In this document: positions 11,901 to 26,900 of the stretch, piece by piece | Layout: the number at the start of each line of letters is the position of its first letter | Numbering within the stretch: the first letter of the stretch is position 1 | Assembly: GCA_026874595.1 (NCBI GenBank) | Contig: CM049308.1 | Span: 26,522,367 to 26,586,366, forward strand | DNA length: 64,000 nucleotides | DNA from: Sipunculus nudus | Lineage: Eukaryota > Annelida > Sipuncula > Golfingiida > Sipunculidae | Reading direction: 5' to 3' | Program-made: the position numbers and the translations under genes | Notes under the pieces: model-generated | What the model saw: the letters and a program-made list of their open reading frames with translations, nothing else | The model's database searches: none | What the model was told of the DNA's origin: nothing

Positions 11901-14900
11901 AGTATATTCAGGGGCAGATCCCTGTGGGAGATTAGTGGGTTTAACCCTCTCCAAATTGGGAAATACTTTGGTTGCCTTTTAGTTTGTGAGGAATTCAATT
12001 TTTGTGATTTTTAGGAAAGGGTCACTATTGTGAAAATAAAATTAAGAGGCCCATTTGTCAAAAGTAAGTTGAAAAGCAAATGATTGATGTTATAAATAAT
12101 AATTGAACTTCTATGTTACTGTTTATCTAAGATAGCTATTATAGATAATCAGAATAAGGATTTCAACTCGCTCCATATTCACTTAGGTCCCTGTCAGATT
12201 CCTCAGCAATGTTTGACAGCATGTATTGTCCTGAAATTCTATGTGACTACCAACCTTGATTGCATATATAATCAGATAAACAACTTAGCCCCTTTGATAA
12301 GATGGGAGAATGCTCTCTCAATTTTAATGATTTAACAGTGTCACACTCTCCCTAGTGTTAGCTACAATAAGTCATCCAGCCCTGTACCAGCAAGCTACAA
12401 ACAGATTAGATTTCTCTGCATTAAAATTTTAAACCCCAGTGATCAGCATATCTCTTAAAGAACAAAATATCAACCTTATTTCAATTTTAGTCAGTTTCCA
12501 GAAGGCTGAGCTGTAGGAATTTGGATTAACAAATTTAAGATGCTGATATTATTTTTAACATATCTCTTAGTAGTCACAGTTATCTCTGCTCACAACACAA
12601 TTGTTGGCAGATTTTTATGTCATCAACAGAGTTTGTTTGTTGGTTTGTGTGTATTTTATCATCCATGCAATGTATCAAAAAATCATTGATGAATTTCAGT
12701 TAAATATGTTTCGGTAGTCCTCAGAACAAAGTCTCTGTGAGTGCTCTCCTTTTACTGATATGAAAATATTTTTCAGCCTAATGTGTGTATTATCGGTGAA
12801 ACATGTGTCACTGCTGGAACTCCTGACCCCGATGACCCACTTCAGAGATGCAACCCCTCCATCAGTTCTACTGAGTACACAGTGGTACCATGTAAGTCAT
12901 GTAAAAGCACTTCACAGAGGTGTACAAGCAGGGCACCAAAAGCCCTCACAAATTTTAGAAAAAATACAAGTGGTAACGGTGGGGGTTTATAATAATAATA
13001 ATCATATACAGCATTTCAAATTTCTAAAGTGTCCTATTCATTTTTTTAAATATGCTCTCAGGTGCTGTACAATGAATTAAATGTATCTACTTAGTACATA
13101 AAATGCTACAAAAAGATATACAATCCATTAAAATATGCTTGTTTAAAAATATAAATCATTAAAAGATTCATAAAAAATGAAAAATGAGAGTTTATCTCTG
13201 ATGTGATTAGTAAGTCCATCCCATAATAGGGGAGCTGAAGTTCTAAAGGATCTGTTTCCATATGTAATCGTCCTTGACTTAGGAACGTTTAAATTAACAT
13301 AGGAGGCTGGTCTTAAAGCTTGTGCTGGTTGGTTCTGCTGGACTAGTTTCCCAATATACATTGGTACAAGTGCATGTAGTGATTTAAAAGTATATAATAA
13401 AACTTAATATTGTAACCTACATTCAAAGGGTAGCCAGTGAAGGCCAGTAAGGTCTGATATCACTGACAATGTCAGTCTCATCTGTCTGTACAATTCACCC
13501 TCCTGGTCTCTCAGTAATGTTCATTCTTGTAGCTTTTCTCTGCTCCCTTGGGAGCATACAATCCAAGCAGCAATAACATGTGATATAAGGTTATTCTTTC
13601 TACATTTGTCTGCCACACATGACCAGTACCCATTCACTCCTGGGTGCAGAGAGCACACCCTTGTGGTAAAGACTTTGGCTAGGAATCTTAGGATGGAAGA
13701 AGGTCAGAATGGGACATGAACCCATAACCTCAGGGTCACAAGTTCATCGCAAGTTTGTGTTAATCATTATGCCGCCATGAAAGACATGCAGATTCCGTCT
13801 AAGCTGGAAAAAAACAAAGACCAAAAAGGCAATAGATTGTAGTTCATACAGGTACCTGTGTCACCATATGTTTTTTTTAGCTGAAAATATTTAAACAACT
13901 AAGCCAGTATAAAAATGTATGAAACTAATATGCAGATTAAAAAAAATATGAATTCCTTAAAATCAGTGAATTATTAACGTATTTACATTAAACTATCAAT
14001 CTAGAATAACTAGAAATCTGCATTCTGGTGAATGCAAGCCTCCACCATTTAGGGAGTATGCCCCTATTGTTTGCTTTCATTGATTCAGGGGACGAATTAG
14101 GCTAAAAAATTTACATGCTCCAGGTGCACTGTTGACACAAAACCAACATGCACCTCAAGATTTCAACATGCACCTTGTAATACTAGTGAGAAAATTTGCT
14201 GGTGAAGGAGTTTCTGTTGCTTAAAAAATGGAAATGCTAATATGTGATTGTGATGTTAATGAATAGTGAAAAAATAAGATGCTGCACCAACATTTTTTTC
14301 ATTGGTTTTATAATACATGCATAGAGTGCACCCTTGGTATGATTTCTAACTTTCTGTACATGCAAACGTGCACCCTTTATTTCGCAACCTGTTGATTAGT
14401 CCCATATTCCGAGGTTCATTCATGTATAAACGACTCTACATTCATGAATATTCCTTGATGAGATTCCTGAATCTGGATTATGTGTTGGATCCACACCAAA
14501 ATCTAGCCAATTCTTCATACATCCATTGCTGAAATGCCCTTAAAATATCATGAGATTCCTTACGTAATTTTGTGAGTGATGTTGTGAACAAACATACAAA
14601 CACACACAGGAATAAAGATGAACGCATACCCTTCTGGCAGAGGCAATAAAATCATAGTGTCACATGTGCCTATAAGCTGAGAGTCATGACAAATGGTTCA
14701 CTTTCTAATTTGTTTCAGCTACTCCAACTTGGCCTAACATTGTCTTAGGAAATATCGGACCAGTGCTAGACTACAGAGGTGTGACAATCTTCGGAGGTCC
14801 GTCCTTCTCTGGCCCAGGGGCTGTAATGGAGTGGAGATTCTTTGCCAAGACCATTGGCACCATCACATTTGCGATCTTCCGGCCAGATGGAGATGACCCA

Positions 14901-17900
14901 ACAAAATTTGTTGTGATTGGTATGAACACAGTGCCTGTTATGCAGCCAGGTCTCAACGTGATCAAAGTCCCTGCAGAACTCCAAATTATTGTTAACACTG
15001 GAGATCTAATGGGAGTGATGTTCCCGCAGACTTTTGACGCAGAAGCACTCGGAATCATTGCCATTGGAGTTGAAGATGACGTTAGTCCAGATGTTCCCGC
15101 TGATGCTATGGTGCCTTACTTCACTGTGAACATGAATACTGAAGATTTTGACGCGCCTGATATTGAAATCACAGCTACTATTGGAACTCAGAATGTATAC
15201 CCTGCTGTTATGCCTTCAACAGTGTCAGGTATGTATACAGCATTTATATTTAAAGGGATCTATTCACTTCCCAGGTATGTTAAATATACTGTGTTATTAC
15301 AGTGTTATCTCCTTCAAATATTATGTACAGTTAGATGTTGCTTACCTCTCCTACCATACCCAAACCTGGGTTGCTGGCACTTTGTTCTTTTTAGAAATTA
15401 AGGGAAAATCTCCATTTTTCCATTGAAAACATAATGTTACACTTAAAATCTGCCTACTATTAAAACCACTGTTTACAGCTGGCACAATTATTCCTCTAAA
15501 TATTTCCTGTGTAAACGTTAAAAATTATGTCAATGTTGTGTAAATCATAGAAGTTATTAACACTAACATATTGTACCTTGTCAAAACATCATTAAATATA
15601 TTCCTCACTTTCCATGGTAATTATAGAAGCTAAAGAGCAGTTTTCAAGTATTTAAAAATATTTTTTTTTTATTTAATTGTATGCCAGAAATAAGGTCAAG
15701 ATTTAATGGATTTCTTAGTTATTAGCAAAATTGTACAATCATTACCTTAAATTTTGCCCAACTCTGACCATGGCACATTTTCCCTATAAGGCCAAAAAAA
15801 ATTAAAGGTATGGTTCTCAGGCACCGCCCGCATTAATTTTAAACCCCCGCATCAAAAATTTTTATTTTAATTTTCAATGAAAACTTTCCAATTTTGAGCT
15901 GCTGCCTCTCTGACATTTCTTTCAAGAAGATAAAACCATACAATTTCCTTTGTTTTGTAGTGCTTTTACTTATTTAGTAAAATAAAACTGTTATTTTCAT
16001 GCTTTTCCCTTATCATTTGACATTTTTATCGAAACATACCAAAAAATTTAAATTAAAAAAAGCGCCCGCCCGCATTGATTTATGAAAAAAAGTGCCTGAG
16101 AACCATACCTTTTTTTTTAATTTGGCCTAAGCACTGTTGATTTAATTTTCATATCATGCTCACAGGAGCCAGCTAGTGTACCTCTCTCCTCTCTCCAATT
16201 GTCAGGTTCCATACAGTTTCCATAAACAAGTTATAATTTCTATGTTAAATTCAGATATTATTTCAAGACTAATGATACATTTTGATAAAAGTCCTAATGT
16301 AGTCATTTGTCCTTAAAATGATATAATAGTGCTTGTCAAGTGAGGAATGTTCATGATGTGAGGAATTCCCATTTGCCAGATACAGAAGAGCTGGAAACTT
16401 TGTGTTATTATTTTTAAATGTGTTAAATTCTCAGTACTTAAAAAGTTGAGCAATCTTTAATTATAAGCATGGTGATATTGTTTATATGATAAACCCTCAC
16501 TTCAAAATGACAGTGTGTATGCCAGATTTAAATAGGTGTTTTTTTTATCAATTTTACTTATTTATTTCAGTTAAAAATGAAACATTGAAACATTTAATTT
16601 AATTTGGAAACCTCTTGTCACGCCATTGTACAAAACTTATTTGAAATAGTGGTCCATGGTGGTCTAAATGGAAGCAGCATATGAACATAAACAAAGAAAG
16701 AGAACTTAGAATTCCCATTTTGTGATATGTTTATTATAAATGTAGATTGAAGTCATGATAAGGAGTACTCAAGCCAGAGCCAGGTGATGCTTATGGAGTG
16801 CTCAAATTCAAATCTTGCTACCCATTTCAGCCCTAGCTTTTAATAAGACTTTTACGATTTACTATTGAACTGATACATCACAATACAAATTCAAGAGTTG
16901 TAGTATTATCATCAGATGTCCCTTTATCGAAGCATTGACAGTATTTGATTATCCAATAGGAAGTAACATCTAACATTTAAAATAGTCTCTCAGCAACATG
17001 TCAGACATATGAGTGTGTAATTTCACTAATAAGAGACCAATTTAACAACACCCTAATGCCTAATTGTTTGTATATATATTTAATGGGTATGAAAATATCT
17101 TATGAGCATAAGCTTATATACATTTCTGAATACAAGGAAAAATTTGACTTGGAATTTAAATTGTAAAGTATCAAATACGTATGGTGTAGTGTATAATGAA
17201 TAAAGTATAGTAATAGTATCGTTACAGACCTAACTTTTGATAATGTAGTATTTAAATATTTCAGGAGCTATACCTCTGCCTGTTCCGTCACTGACTGCGT
17301 CTAAGGTTGCCGTGAAACCAGCACTGATGATTTTCCCCGGCCTCGCCTTCCCGGCGGGGGACACTATCAAAGGATTCTCATTTTATGCCATGGCTAAAGG
17401 AGACTTCTTTGTCAGTTTTTGGAGAGTAGATCCTAATGATGCTAAAGTCTACATTCTCATTGGTAAAATCTTGGTTACTGTAAAGAAACCGGGTAAGGTA
17501 GACTTCATGGCCACACCAGACACCTGGGTCGGTGTTATGCCCGGTGACGTGATTGGTATCCATTTCCCAGATGGCGCCACTGAGTCACCGTTGTCCATTT
17601 TTGATTCATCAGATCCAGGAGATGTGGATCCAGCAACCTTGATCCCTGTCCTTGAAGGAAAGTTGTTTGACGGAAAATTAACCATTGATTTCAAAGCAAA
17701 ACTCAAACCTGCAAAGAATGTTCAGCGTATGCCAGCTTTGACTGTTATAACTACCATTGGTAAGTTACCACTTATTATACTGTTTTTATTTAAAATAATT
17801 GATTAATTTCTATCAATGTATAAACCTAGGTCTAAATTTGTTGAAGTAACTCAGTTTTGCTCAGCAAAACTACTGTGACTGATTAAAGTATTTGGGATGT

Positions 17901-20900
17901 ACCCTGTGACCCCCAGGTTGCTGCATGCTAGTTATGCACATCATTTTGATAAATGTTTTGCATTGTGGATCTGCTTTAGGTCTTTCTAATTGAATAATAG
18001 ACTAATTATGCCCCCCCCCCAATGTTGTTTTCAGTGCCATCATCTGTCTCTGATATCTTGTGAACACAATAATTTTTGAAGGGCTGTATATTTTCCTCCT
18101 AAATTTGTAACACACATTGTTCCTATGAAAATCCTTGAAATCCATTGACCTTGACCTTCATCTTCAGGGTCAAATTTGCTGCAATGTTAAAGTTTTGTTA
18201 ACCCCAGACTTTTGAAGGGCTTTATATTTGGTCCTTAAAAAGTTACACAAATTATTCCTACCAATTTGAATGCAAAATCAAAAACCTGTGACCTTGACAA
18301 GGATCTTCAAGGTCAAATCAGCAAAATTAAAGTTATGGTCTTGTGAATGCAGTAACTTTTGAAGGGCTCCACTTTTTGTCCACAAATTTGGTACATCGAT
18401 TGTTCCTACCAAGTTTTTGGCTGAGTTCGAAAACTGGTGACCTTCACCAGGATCTTCAAGGTCCAATCTGCGAAAATGTAAAATTATTGTGAACTCCATA
18501 ACTTTTAAAGGGCTCCGCATTTTGTCCTTAAATTGGTTACAGAAATTGTCCCTTCTAAGTTGTTGGGCAAATTTAAAAACCAGTGACCTTGACCAGGAGC
18601 TTCAAGGTCAAATCAGCTGAATTATAGTTATTGTCTTGAAAATGGGATAACTTTTGAAGGGCTTCAAATTTTCCTCTAAAATTTGAAACACTCATTTTTC
18701 CAACCAAAATCTGGTACAAATTGGAAATCCTGTGAACTTAACCTACCTTACTCTTTAAGTTCAAGGTCAAATTTATGCTATTCTAGGATTATAACTTTAG
18801 AAGTACTGAAGATTTTTTCTTCAAATTTGACCCAGCAGTTCATTCTGCCTAAAATCTCTGAGAAGTTCAAAAAGACTTGACCTTGATCTTTAAGGTCAAG
18901 TCTCCTGAAATCTAGAATCATTGTTTTGAGTGCCTATTTTATCGCTAATGTTTTGGGATGGCCCATAGTGGTTAGACATAGCCATTCTTGTTGTTATTGG
19001 ATTCTTAAATTAATGTACCTTTTAAACATTCAAAATTTTCAGAATGTTAAAATATCATATGAAAATTATAAAAATTTTTAAAAAATGCTTTCCAACAGAA
19101 ACGACACTGTACCAGGTTTAAAATAATTTGTGCTTTATGGGATCTGTTTTGAATTTAAAGCAACTATTGGATTGATTCTAGGGGTTTTAGCCAATTGTGC
19201 TAGCTTAAATACCTAGGCCATTGTCTGCCTAAGTCATCCATCCAGTAACTATGTCATACTGGGTCTACTGACATACTTTTTGTGCAGCAATGGTCAATAG
19301 TTTGCCATTTGGTTTTTGCAGATATCTCCCTTGCTGGAGCATTCCCTCTGGATGCCACGACAGCAGGTGCTGACATAGGAAACAAGGGCGTAAACGCAGA
19401 GTTGACCAATGTGGTTTTTGGAGAGGGCCCAACAGCGAGTGGCGGTATCGTTCTTACTGGAGGAGTGGACAGCTTTGTGAACATCCCCAACACAGGCTCT
19501 CTAGATGTCAAGAAGTCCTTGAGCTTGATGATTAGCGTGAAGGTAGAAGGCACAGGTCCCATCTTGAACTTTGGTGCCGACAAACCCGGCGTCAGTTTAG
19601 AAATCACAGCTCCAGGAACTTTGGTCTTCAATCTCATCAGCGAAGGTGGCATTGCCAAAGGGGCTGTCACCGTTACCATAGAAATGAATGTCTGGGTTCA
19701 AATCACAGCTACTTATGACTATGACAAGGGAGTAGCTATGATTCTGCTGGATGGTAAGAAGGCAGGTTCAGCAAAGGTTGGGTCCTTCTTCTTGGCAACT
19801 GGCTTTGATGTGAGGCTGGGTGCTACAAGTTTCCACAAGATTGGGTTTAAGGGAGGAATCGCAAATCTGCAGATTTTCAGCAGAGTAGTCAGCACCAAGG
19901 AAGTGACAACCCTTACACTGGCTGCTGCAAGTAAGTGAGAAAACAGACAGGGTATTCCTATACTTAAAACCGTGAAATTCTTTTAAACTTTTATTGTATT
20001 TTAAAGGCCTTGAAAGTACTTGTACTGAGCTATTTTTGACAATTTTCTTGAACAGACATTAAATTTTATTCATTCTAATTGTTTGCTCATTAAACTTAAT
20101 GACATAATCATGCAATGACATGACTCAAATCTTTCTTACCAAATTACATGCAATAATTATATTACTAGGCTTTTAGATGGCAGCACCAGTTAGCCTATAA
20201 CAAGCATACTTTGTGAAAACGTTCAGTATGGTGGCTTTGACCAAAAACCGTCAAACTATTTGATGAAAACACTACTCTTGCAATTTGTATACATATAAAG
20301 AAAGTTGCTAAATTGGTCTACTAAGATGGTCTGTGTCTGTCTTTCCATCCTTCCATCTGTCTTGTCCGCCCAATCACTGATGCCATGTTACTTAGTTGTA
20401 TCCGCCAAAACAAAGTTTTGACCGGGTTCCGCCGCTGCTGCCACTGCCGCCGCCGTATATGTTTCTGGAGAACTCCACTGAGACTACTGTACTGATTTTT
20501 CTGAAACTTACACCAATTATCGGGTCACATGTGAACTGGTGCCTAACCAATTGGCGTTGACCTCTGACCTTTCCTCTCTGCCCAGCGTCAATATGTGCGT
20601 CTGTTTCCACACATAAACCCACATATCTCTGGGTCTATTTGACCGAACAGGAAAAAAATTTTTTACAAATGTAGCCCTTGGATAGCTTTATAACATACAC
20701 AAAAAATTGTGGTGCCACCTGCAACCATGTTTGCACAGTGTCCATCTGTTTGTCTGCCTTTGGTTAAAGTCACTCATATCTCAGCAGTGGTTTGACTTTT
20801 CCGCCTGAAATTTTGCATGGGTATATATCTTGGATAGTTTCTTGTTCAAACAACAGGTGGTGCCACCTACAATCATGTTTACGTAGCAGACATCCATGCT

Positions 20901-23900
20901 AATATGTAACACATCTAACTCTATTTCCCCTTGCCACTCAATCCATGCCTCACTTCATCCGTCCTACTCTGATTTTGGCGGATACACGTAGTCGCTTGTC
21001 GACTACCAGTATTCTAGTTTAACTATAGAGTTGTCCAGAATATCGAGTCTGTAACTTGGACATAAGCGGGGTATTCAACTTAAGCGAGTTCAACACAACA
21101 AGGTTTCACTGTTTTTAGTACTTAAATATCACCAAATGCTAGGGCCATGTCCTCTTAGCTGTTCAAATGATAATAAATGTAAAAAACAGTAATAACAGAA
21201 ATAAGAAATAATTTTATCTAAATCAGTTGAGCGCCTAGACCAATAGGTCCCTTGTTATTAAGTAGTCATTACAAGGTCAGTATGAAAAAAACCAGCAAAA
21301 CAGTATGTAACTTGTGCTCAGTTCACCTTTTTAGCCCTCAGCCCTTAGGCTGATGGGCTATTGTCGTCACCCAAGCTGTCCGTCCGTCCGGCGTCCGTTA
21401 ACTTTTTCCTTGTGAGTGGGATATCTGGAAAAGAATTAACCGTCAGAATTTTATTTCCTCGGTAAAGATGTATATAGACAAAATCTAGGTCAAGTTCGAA
21501 GATGGGTGACCTTGACCTATTTCTCTACATTTTAGAGCTGATTATAGAAAAACACTTAGATGCTTATTACTCAGGAACCATTTGGTGGATTTTTACAAAA
21601 CTTACTATGATTATTGGCACTGACAGTCTGTACCTGCCACACAAGTTTGGTGGCACCACCTACAATTTCTGATTTTAATTAATTTTTATTGGATTTTTCA
21701 ACTTTGGGCTTGTGAGCGGGATATCTCTAAAAGGATTTACCGTAGGAATTTTATTTTTTCGGTGAAGATGTATATTGACAAAATCTCAGTCAAGTTCGAA
21801 GATGGAAGACCTTGACCTATTTTTCTACGTTTTAGAGCTGATTATAGAAAAAACACTTAGATGCTTATTACTCAGGAACCATTTGGTGGATTTTTACAAA
21901 ACTTACTATGCTCATTGGGACTGATAGTCTGTACCTGCTACACAAGTTTTGGGGCACCACCTACAATTTCTGATTTTTAATGAATTTTTCTTGGATTTTT
22001 CAACTTTGGCCTTGTGAGCGGGATATCTCTAAAAGGATTCTTATTAGGAATTTTATTTCTTTGGTGAAGATGTATATCGACACAATCTCAGTCAAGTTCG
22101 AAGATGGAAGACCTTGACCTATTTTTCTACGTTTTAGAGCTGATTATAGAAAAAACACTTAGATGCTTATTACTCAGGAACCATTTGGTGGATTGTCATG
22201 AATCATGGTAAATACCTCTCCATTTTAAATTTATAACTGAGACATGTACAGATATACATCCATGTGAGAACAGATATTTAGTGCTTGTTGCTGTTACCAC
22301 CTTTAAACACTCTTCTTTTGGCTGAGGGCTTTTGTCAGCTTCTGCTGATGTTCTAGTTCCTTAATTGATACCCTCACTTATCTGCTAGCCTCACTAACTG
22401 GCAGTCTTTCTTGTGATTTTCATGTAGGTGAAAAAAGGAAGTAATACTGTATTTAATATATTTTAATCTATTTCAGGCGCGACAGCACCAACCCTTGACA
22501 GTCCCCCTGAGATCACAATGGAGGGAGATGGAAGCTTTATCTGTATCATTAAGACTACCCTTGGTGCTTCTGTTACCTTCACCATCAAGTGGTACATCGG
22601 CAAAAACCTTGTAGATACCATAACAATGCCAGGAACAGGGGCAGAAATTAAATTGACTCTGACAACTGATATGATTGGTAAACTGGACATTGCTCTCGGT
22701 GTAAGTACCTCTTTGCCATTTTCCATAATTTCATGTTTTATTCCCACAAGTAAGCCACTGGCCAAGGTCATCAACTCCAGGCCAACATTACTGGTGTCTA
22801 CACACTTGTTGGCCATCATGTAGGACCCAGTATTAAAGAAAACTCTGCAAACAGCCCTCTTTGGTCTCGGGATAGAGCACAAGACTCAAAGCTGTCAGGT
22901 CGTGAGTTCAAATTTCAGCTGAAAAGTGGTGAGATTTTTTTTGTTGGCTCCATCCCAGGGTAAGTGTTGTGCAGGCTTAATGGGAATTCTGTGCCCCACA
23001 ATGGTATACATCACTCACAAAATAACGCATCTTTAGGGGGTTCTTTGGTGTTATGTACTAGTGGTGGAGATGAAAACATACCCAGGACCTGCAGGTATGA
23101 AAGACTGCCCAGTCATATAGTCCCATACCAAAACAGAACTCTGCAGATGTATATACTTAGATTAAAGGTGCCCATTCACCTGTCTTTTGAAAAAGAATTT
23201 ATGTGATATCTGGCTTCCTCTGTGTATACATTTATGATCTAAGGGTAATTTTGGTTGTCAGATGTTTTTATAAGGCCTTCGTGATGGATGTATAAATTTG
23301 TTTATCAACAACCTATTTGTAAACACAGCAATGTTGCCAAACTGGAAAAACATTTAACCTAAGGTGGTAAGTTGCATTTATGCAGAGGTAGAATGTCACT
23401 TGTTGCAAAACACCATTTGCAAAGCTCTGGCTTATCTGACATGCTGCTAGATGCCCTTGTTGACTTTGTTTTGATTATTTTGGTGGGTCCCCACATATTA
23501 TAAACATGTTGATATAAACAAAACAAGCAGCCTGTGTGCGGTGATATCCACGTTTTCTGGTTTATTTTTAAAAAAGCTCATAGGGATTACCTGTAGTTTA
23601 TAAAGGTCAGATAGGTGATTGGGCCCCTTTAAGAATTAGATCAGTTAGCATAAAAAATGGAGATGGTTACCTCTGTAACTTAGGACTATTATAAGACCAG
23701 ATGCCATTGTATAAAATCTACCAAAACAGACTGGTTGCCTTCATATTTGCAGGTCAAAATTTTGGATGTTTTTATTTTGTAGGGGATCTCAATTGAAACC
23801 TTTACAGAGAGGACAATTTTACTCAGAAATATGGTTGTAATATGTTCATATTCTAGGCTATTTGCCCTTATGGCTATCCAACCAAAAAAAATTAATTGTG

Positions 23901-26900
23901 TTTGGACAGAAACTGCTCTTTGTTTCCATGGCACGTAACTGTCCTAACATGAGTCTGTCCCAGTGCCATATGTTTTTTTTTCACAGTAATTGCGTAAAGG
24001 ATATTCTTTTCACCTGAAATATGTATGCAGATGATCTGCAAATTTTGTGTAAAGTAATAATATATCAAGTAAAAAGCATTTATTTTGCAATGTTGATGCC
24101 AATGGCCAATGGAGGTTTCACAATATTCCAACCATCAAATGGTTCAATTATTATTTGTCAATAATTTTAATAATTTTTTGGTCAAGGTAAATGCCTCCAT
24201 TTTTAGCTCAGCTGACTATAAAGGATGGTCCTTTGTCTGTCAGCTGTCTGTCTGTCCATTAAACTGGCATGTTTTGAAATGTTAGACCTATTAATCTGAA
24301 ATTTGGCATACAGTTAGGTGTCCCTAAGTTCTCCTACCAGCTCCAAATTTTAAATATATGATGTAAAATATAAAAATGTCTGTCTTTAGTTAGGCATACT
24401 AGTTATAGAAAATGGACTGTAATATTAGAACATGTACTAAAAAACAAATCGAGACATCGCTTTTTGTGAAAAAAAAAAAAACAAGGTTAGGGGTCACGCC
24501 AGTTTGAAGTCACGTACGTTGATCATGTGCATGGAGAATCGCCATTGGAAGATGGGTGATAAGTTCTTTGTGGTTCATGTAAAACAATTCAAAATTATAA
24601 AAATGATTCAATTTGGTAGTATTTAATGGAGGCTATAAATGGAGGCTTCTGTTGTGTTGTCCATTTGGATAACCCAAAAGGCGGGTTCTGAGGATATTTC
24701 GGCTAATGTCTCATGTCATGGGGATTTAGATATTTGCATGGCCAACTTGAGAGATATTGATGTTAACAAAAACATTCTATTTACTTTGTTGATTAAAGTA
24801 AAAATACACATTTATAAATGTAACAAAAGAATATTAAATCTTATCAATTGGCAAATCTGTTATGTGTTTGTCATTCAAAAGCACCATATTATCACTTAAG
24901 TACCAGCCCTCCGATGATGTCGGCATGGAAGATATCCAGGAAACCTTCCATTTAAAACTGAACCCTACTTGTTGGAAAAAACACCTAGTTTCAGGATTTC
25001 AGTTTCTATTTTAAACCACGGTTAAAAAAGAAGAAATACGTAATACAAAAAGGAGAACTGGGATGACTGCATTGTATAACCACCGTGTGAAGAGTGTATA
25101 TTCATAAAAAGTAGATACTTGATGAAGAGAAAATGTTATATGAATAACTAACCTGCCAACATAGGTTGGTAAAATATGACTATAATGTCTGGGGTCTTAT
25201 TTTTGGTGATTTGAACCCTTTGGCAAATATTGCAGATTTGATACCCCTTCATATATGAAGCCAGTATGTTATATAATCCAGGATACTGATAAGAAATATT
25301 GGGATATAAGACTTTTTTACATGCCTTACAGGTGAGAGTGGAGGTGACAGTGGCTTACACAAGTAACCCGACAGCAACCATCAGTGCTCCATTTACATTG
25401 CCTCCAGTCACACCTGAATTCAAGGTTCGTTATCTGTTATTTTTTACTGTATTTCTACTGATATGTCTATATTTTATAAGAAAAAATACATGTAATAAAT
25501 ATAAATTGTACAACATCTACAACCAAAAAATATGGTTATGAATATGATAAAGTCAGTGCTGCCACTTTCTTTTTATTTTCTTAAACTTCTACTATCTTTC
25601 CAAAGAGACTACTTCTTATGCTTATTATTTTCATTTCTGTAACCATAAATCTCTTTATTGACTGCAGCTGTCAGCATTAGATCTTACAAACTTATGTTTA
25701 AAATAGTATTCTTGTTTTCACTGATACCACTGATCATGCAGGCATAATATTGCACAAAATTAAAGTAAGATCTCTTCTTAAGGATGACAGAATAAAGCTA
25801 TCAATTTTGTAGGATATAAAAGTGTAACCAGCATGACAGGGGTGGTAAAAATTAACATGCAGATAGATTCTGGCAAATATTCCCTGAAATATAAAATTAG
25901 GTCACTGTGATCTATATTGATATGTGATCTATCATGACCCATGGGCCATATGCCTGTCATTGCAGATCGAGACTGAGGGTCCATTGGTTATAACTGAGGG
26001 TGATACCGACCCAGTAACAATCACTGTTACAGCGACTGCCGGACCTGATGACCTTTGTCGACTAATCAAACCTTCCCTCAAGTCCTGCACCATCAAACTT
26101 ATGGCAGTATTGGCTGAGGATGTATCAAAAGACTTCAAATGCCCGAACGGTGATATCATCCCTCAAGTGGTGGTCCAGCCAGAGGGAACGACATCGGAAG
26201 AGATCGAACTGTCATTCTGTGGAAGCATCATGACAAAGGAGAACTTTGAAACTGGTGTAACAATAAACATCATTGCCAAGGATGACGGTTTGATTGACGG
26301 TGACCAAACACGTGATGTTGTGGTTCAGGCCATGGCCTTGGTTAACAATAAACCACAGGGACTTCTCTTCATTGGTACCATCCAGGTGAGCAGCTCTTGT
26401 TTCACTAACAGACTGGGTTCCTCCAGGCCCTTATAAAGTCATAATTATTATTTTGCATTTTTAAGGCCTTGAAAAGGTAGTAAAAATGCTAGGAATTCTG
26501 ACATAGTTCTTAAAAAGATATTAATTTTGATTTTACCCATCCTGATATAATGAATGTGCACAATCAGTTCGGTGATCAAACATAAGATTGAGACAGTTTA
26601 GGAGAAGTTGCCTTGGTTACTTGTCCAAGAAACATCTCTGTAGATTCTCAGGACTGCTTTTTTGCACAGACTACCATGAAACCAGTCCGAACTTGTAGTG
26701 ATCACCAATTGTGATCTTTAGTAGTTTTAAGGCATGAAAGGACCATTAAAGAATTCCGTGTATAAAAGGGTCTTCAATTTTCTGTCATCTGGTCTTAAAA
26801 AGACTTAAAAAGGTCTTAAATTTGCTTTGGCAAGAGGTGAAGAAACCCTGAAAGAACTGTGCTAAAAAAAAATTTGTTTACATTTTGTCAATATGCTTAC

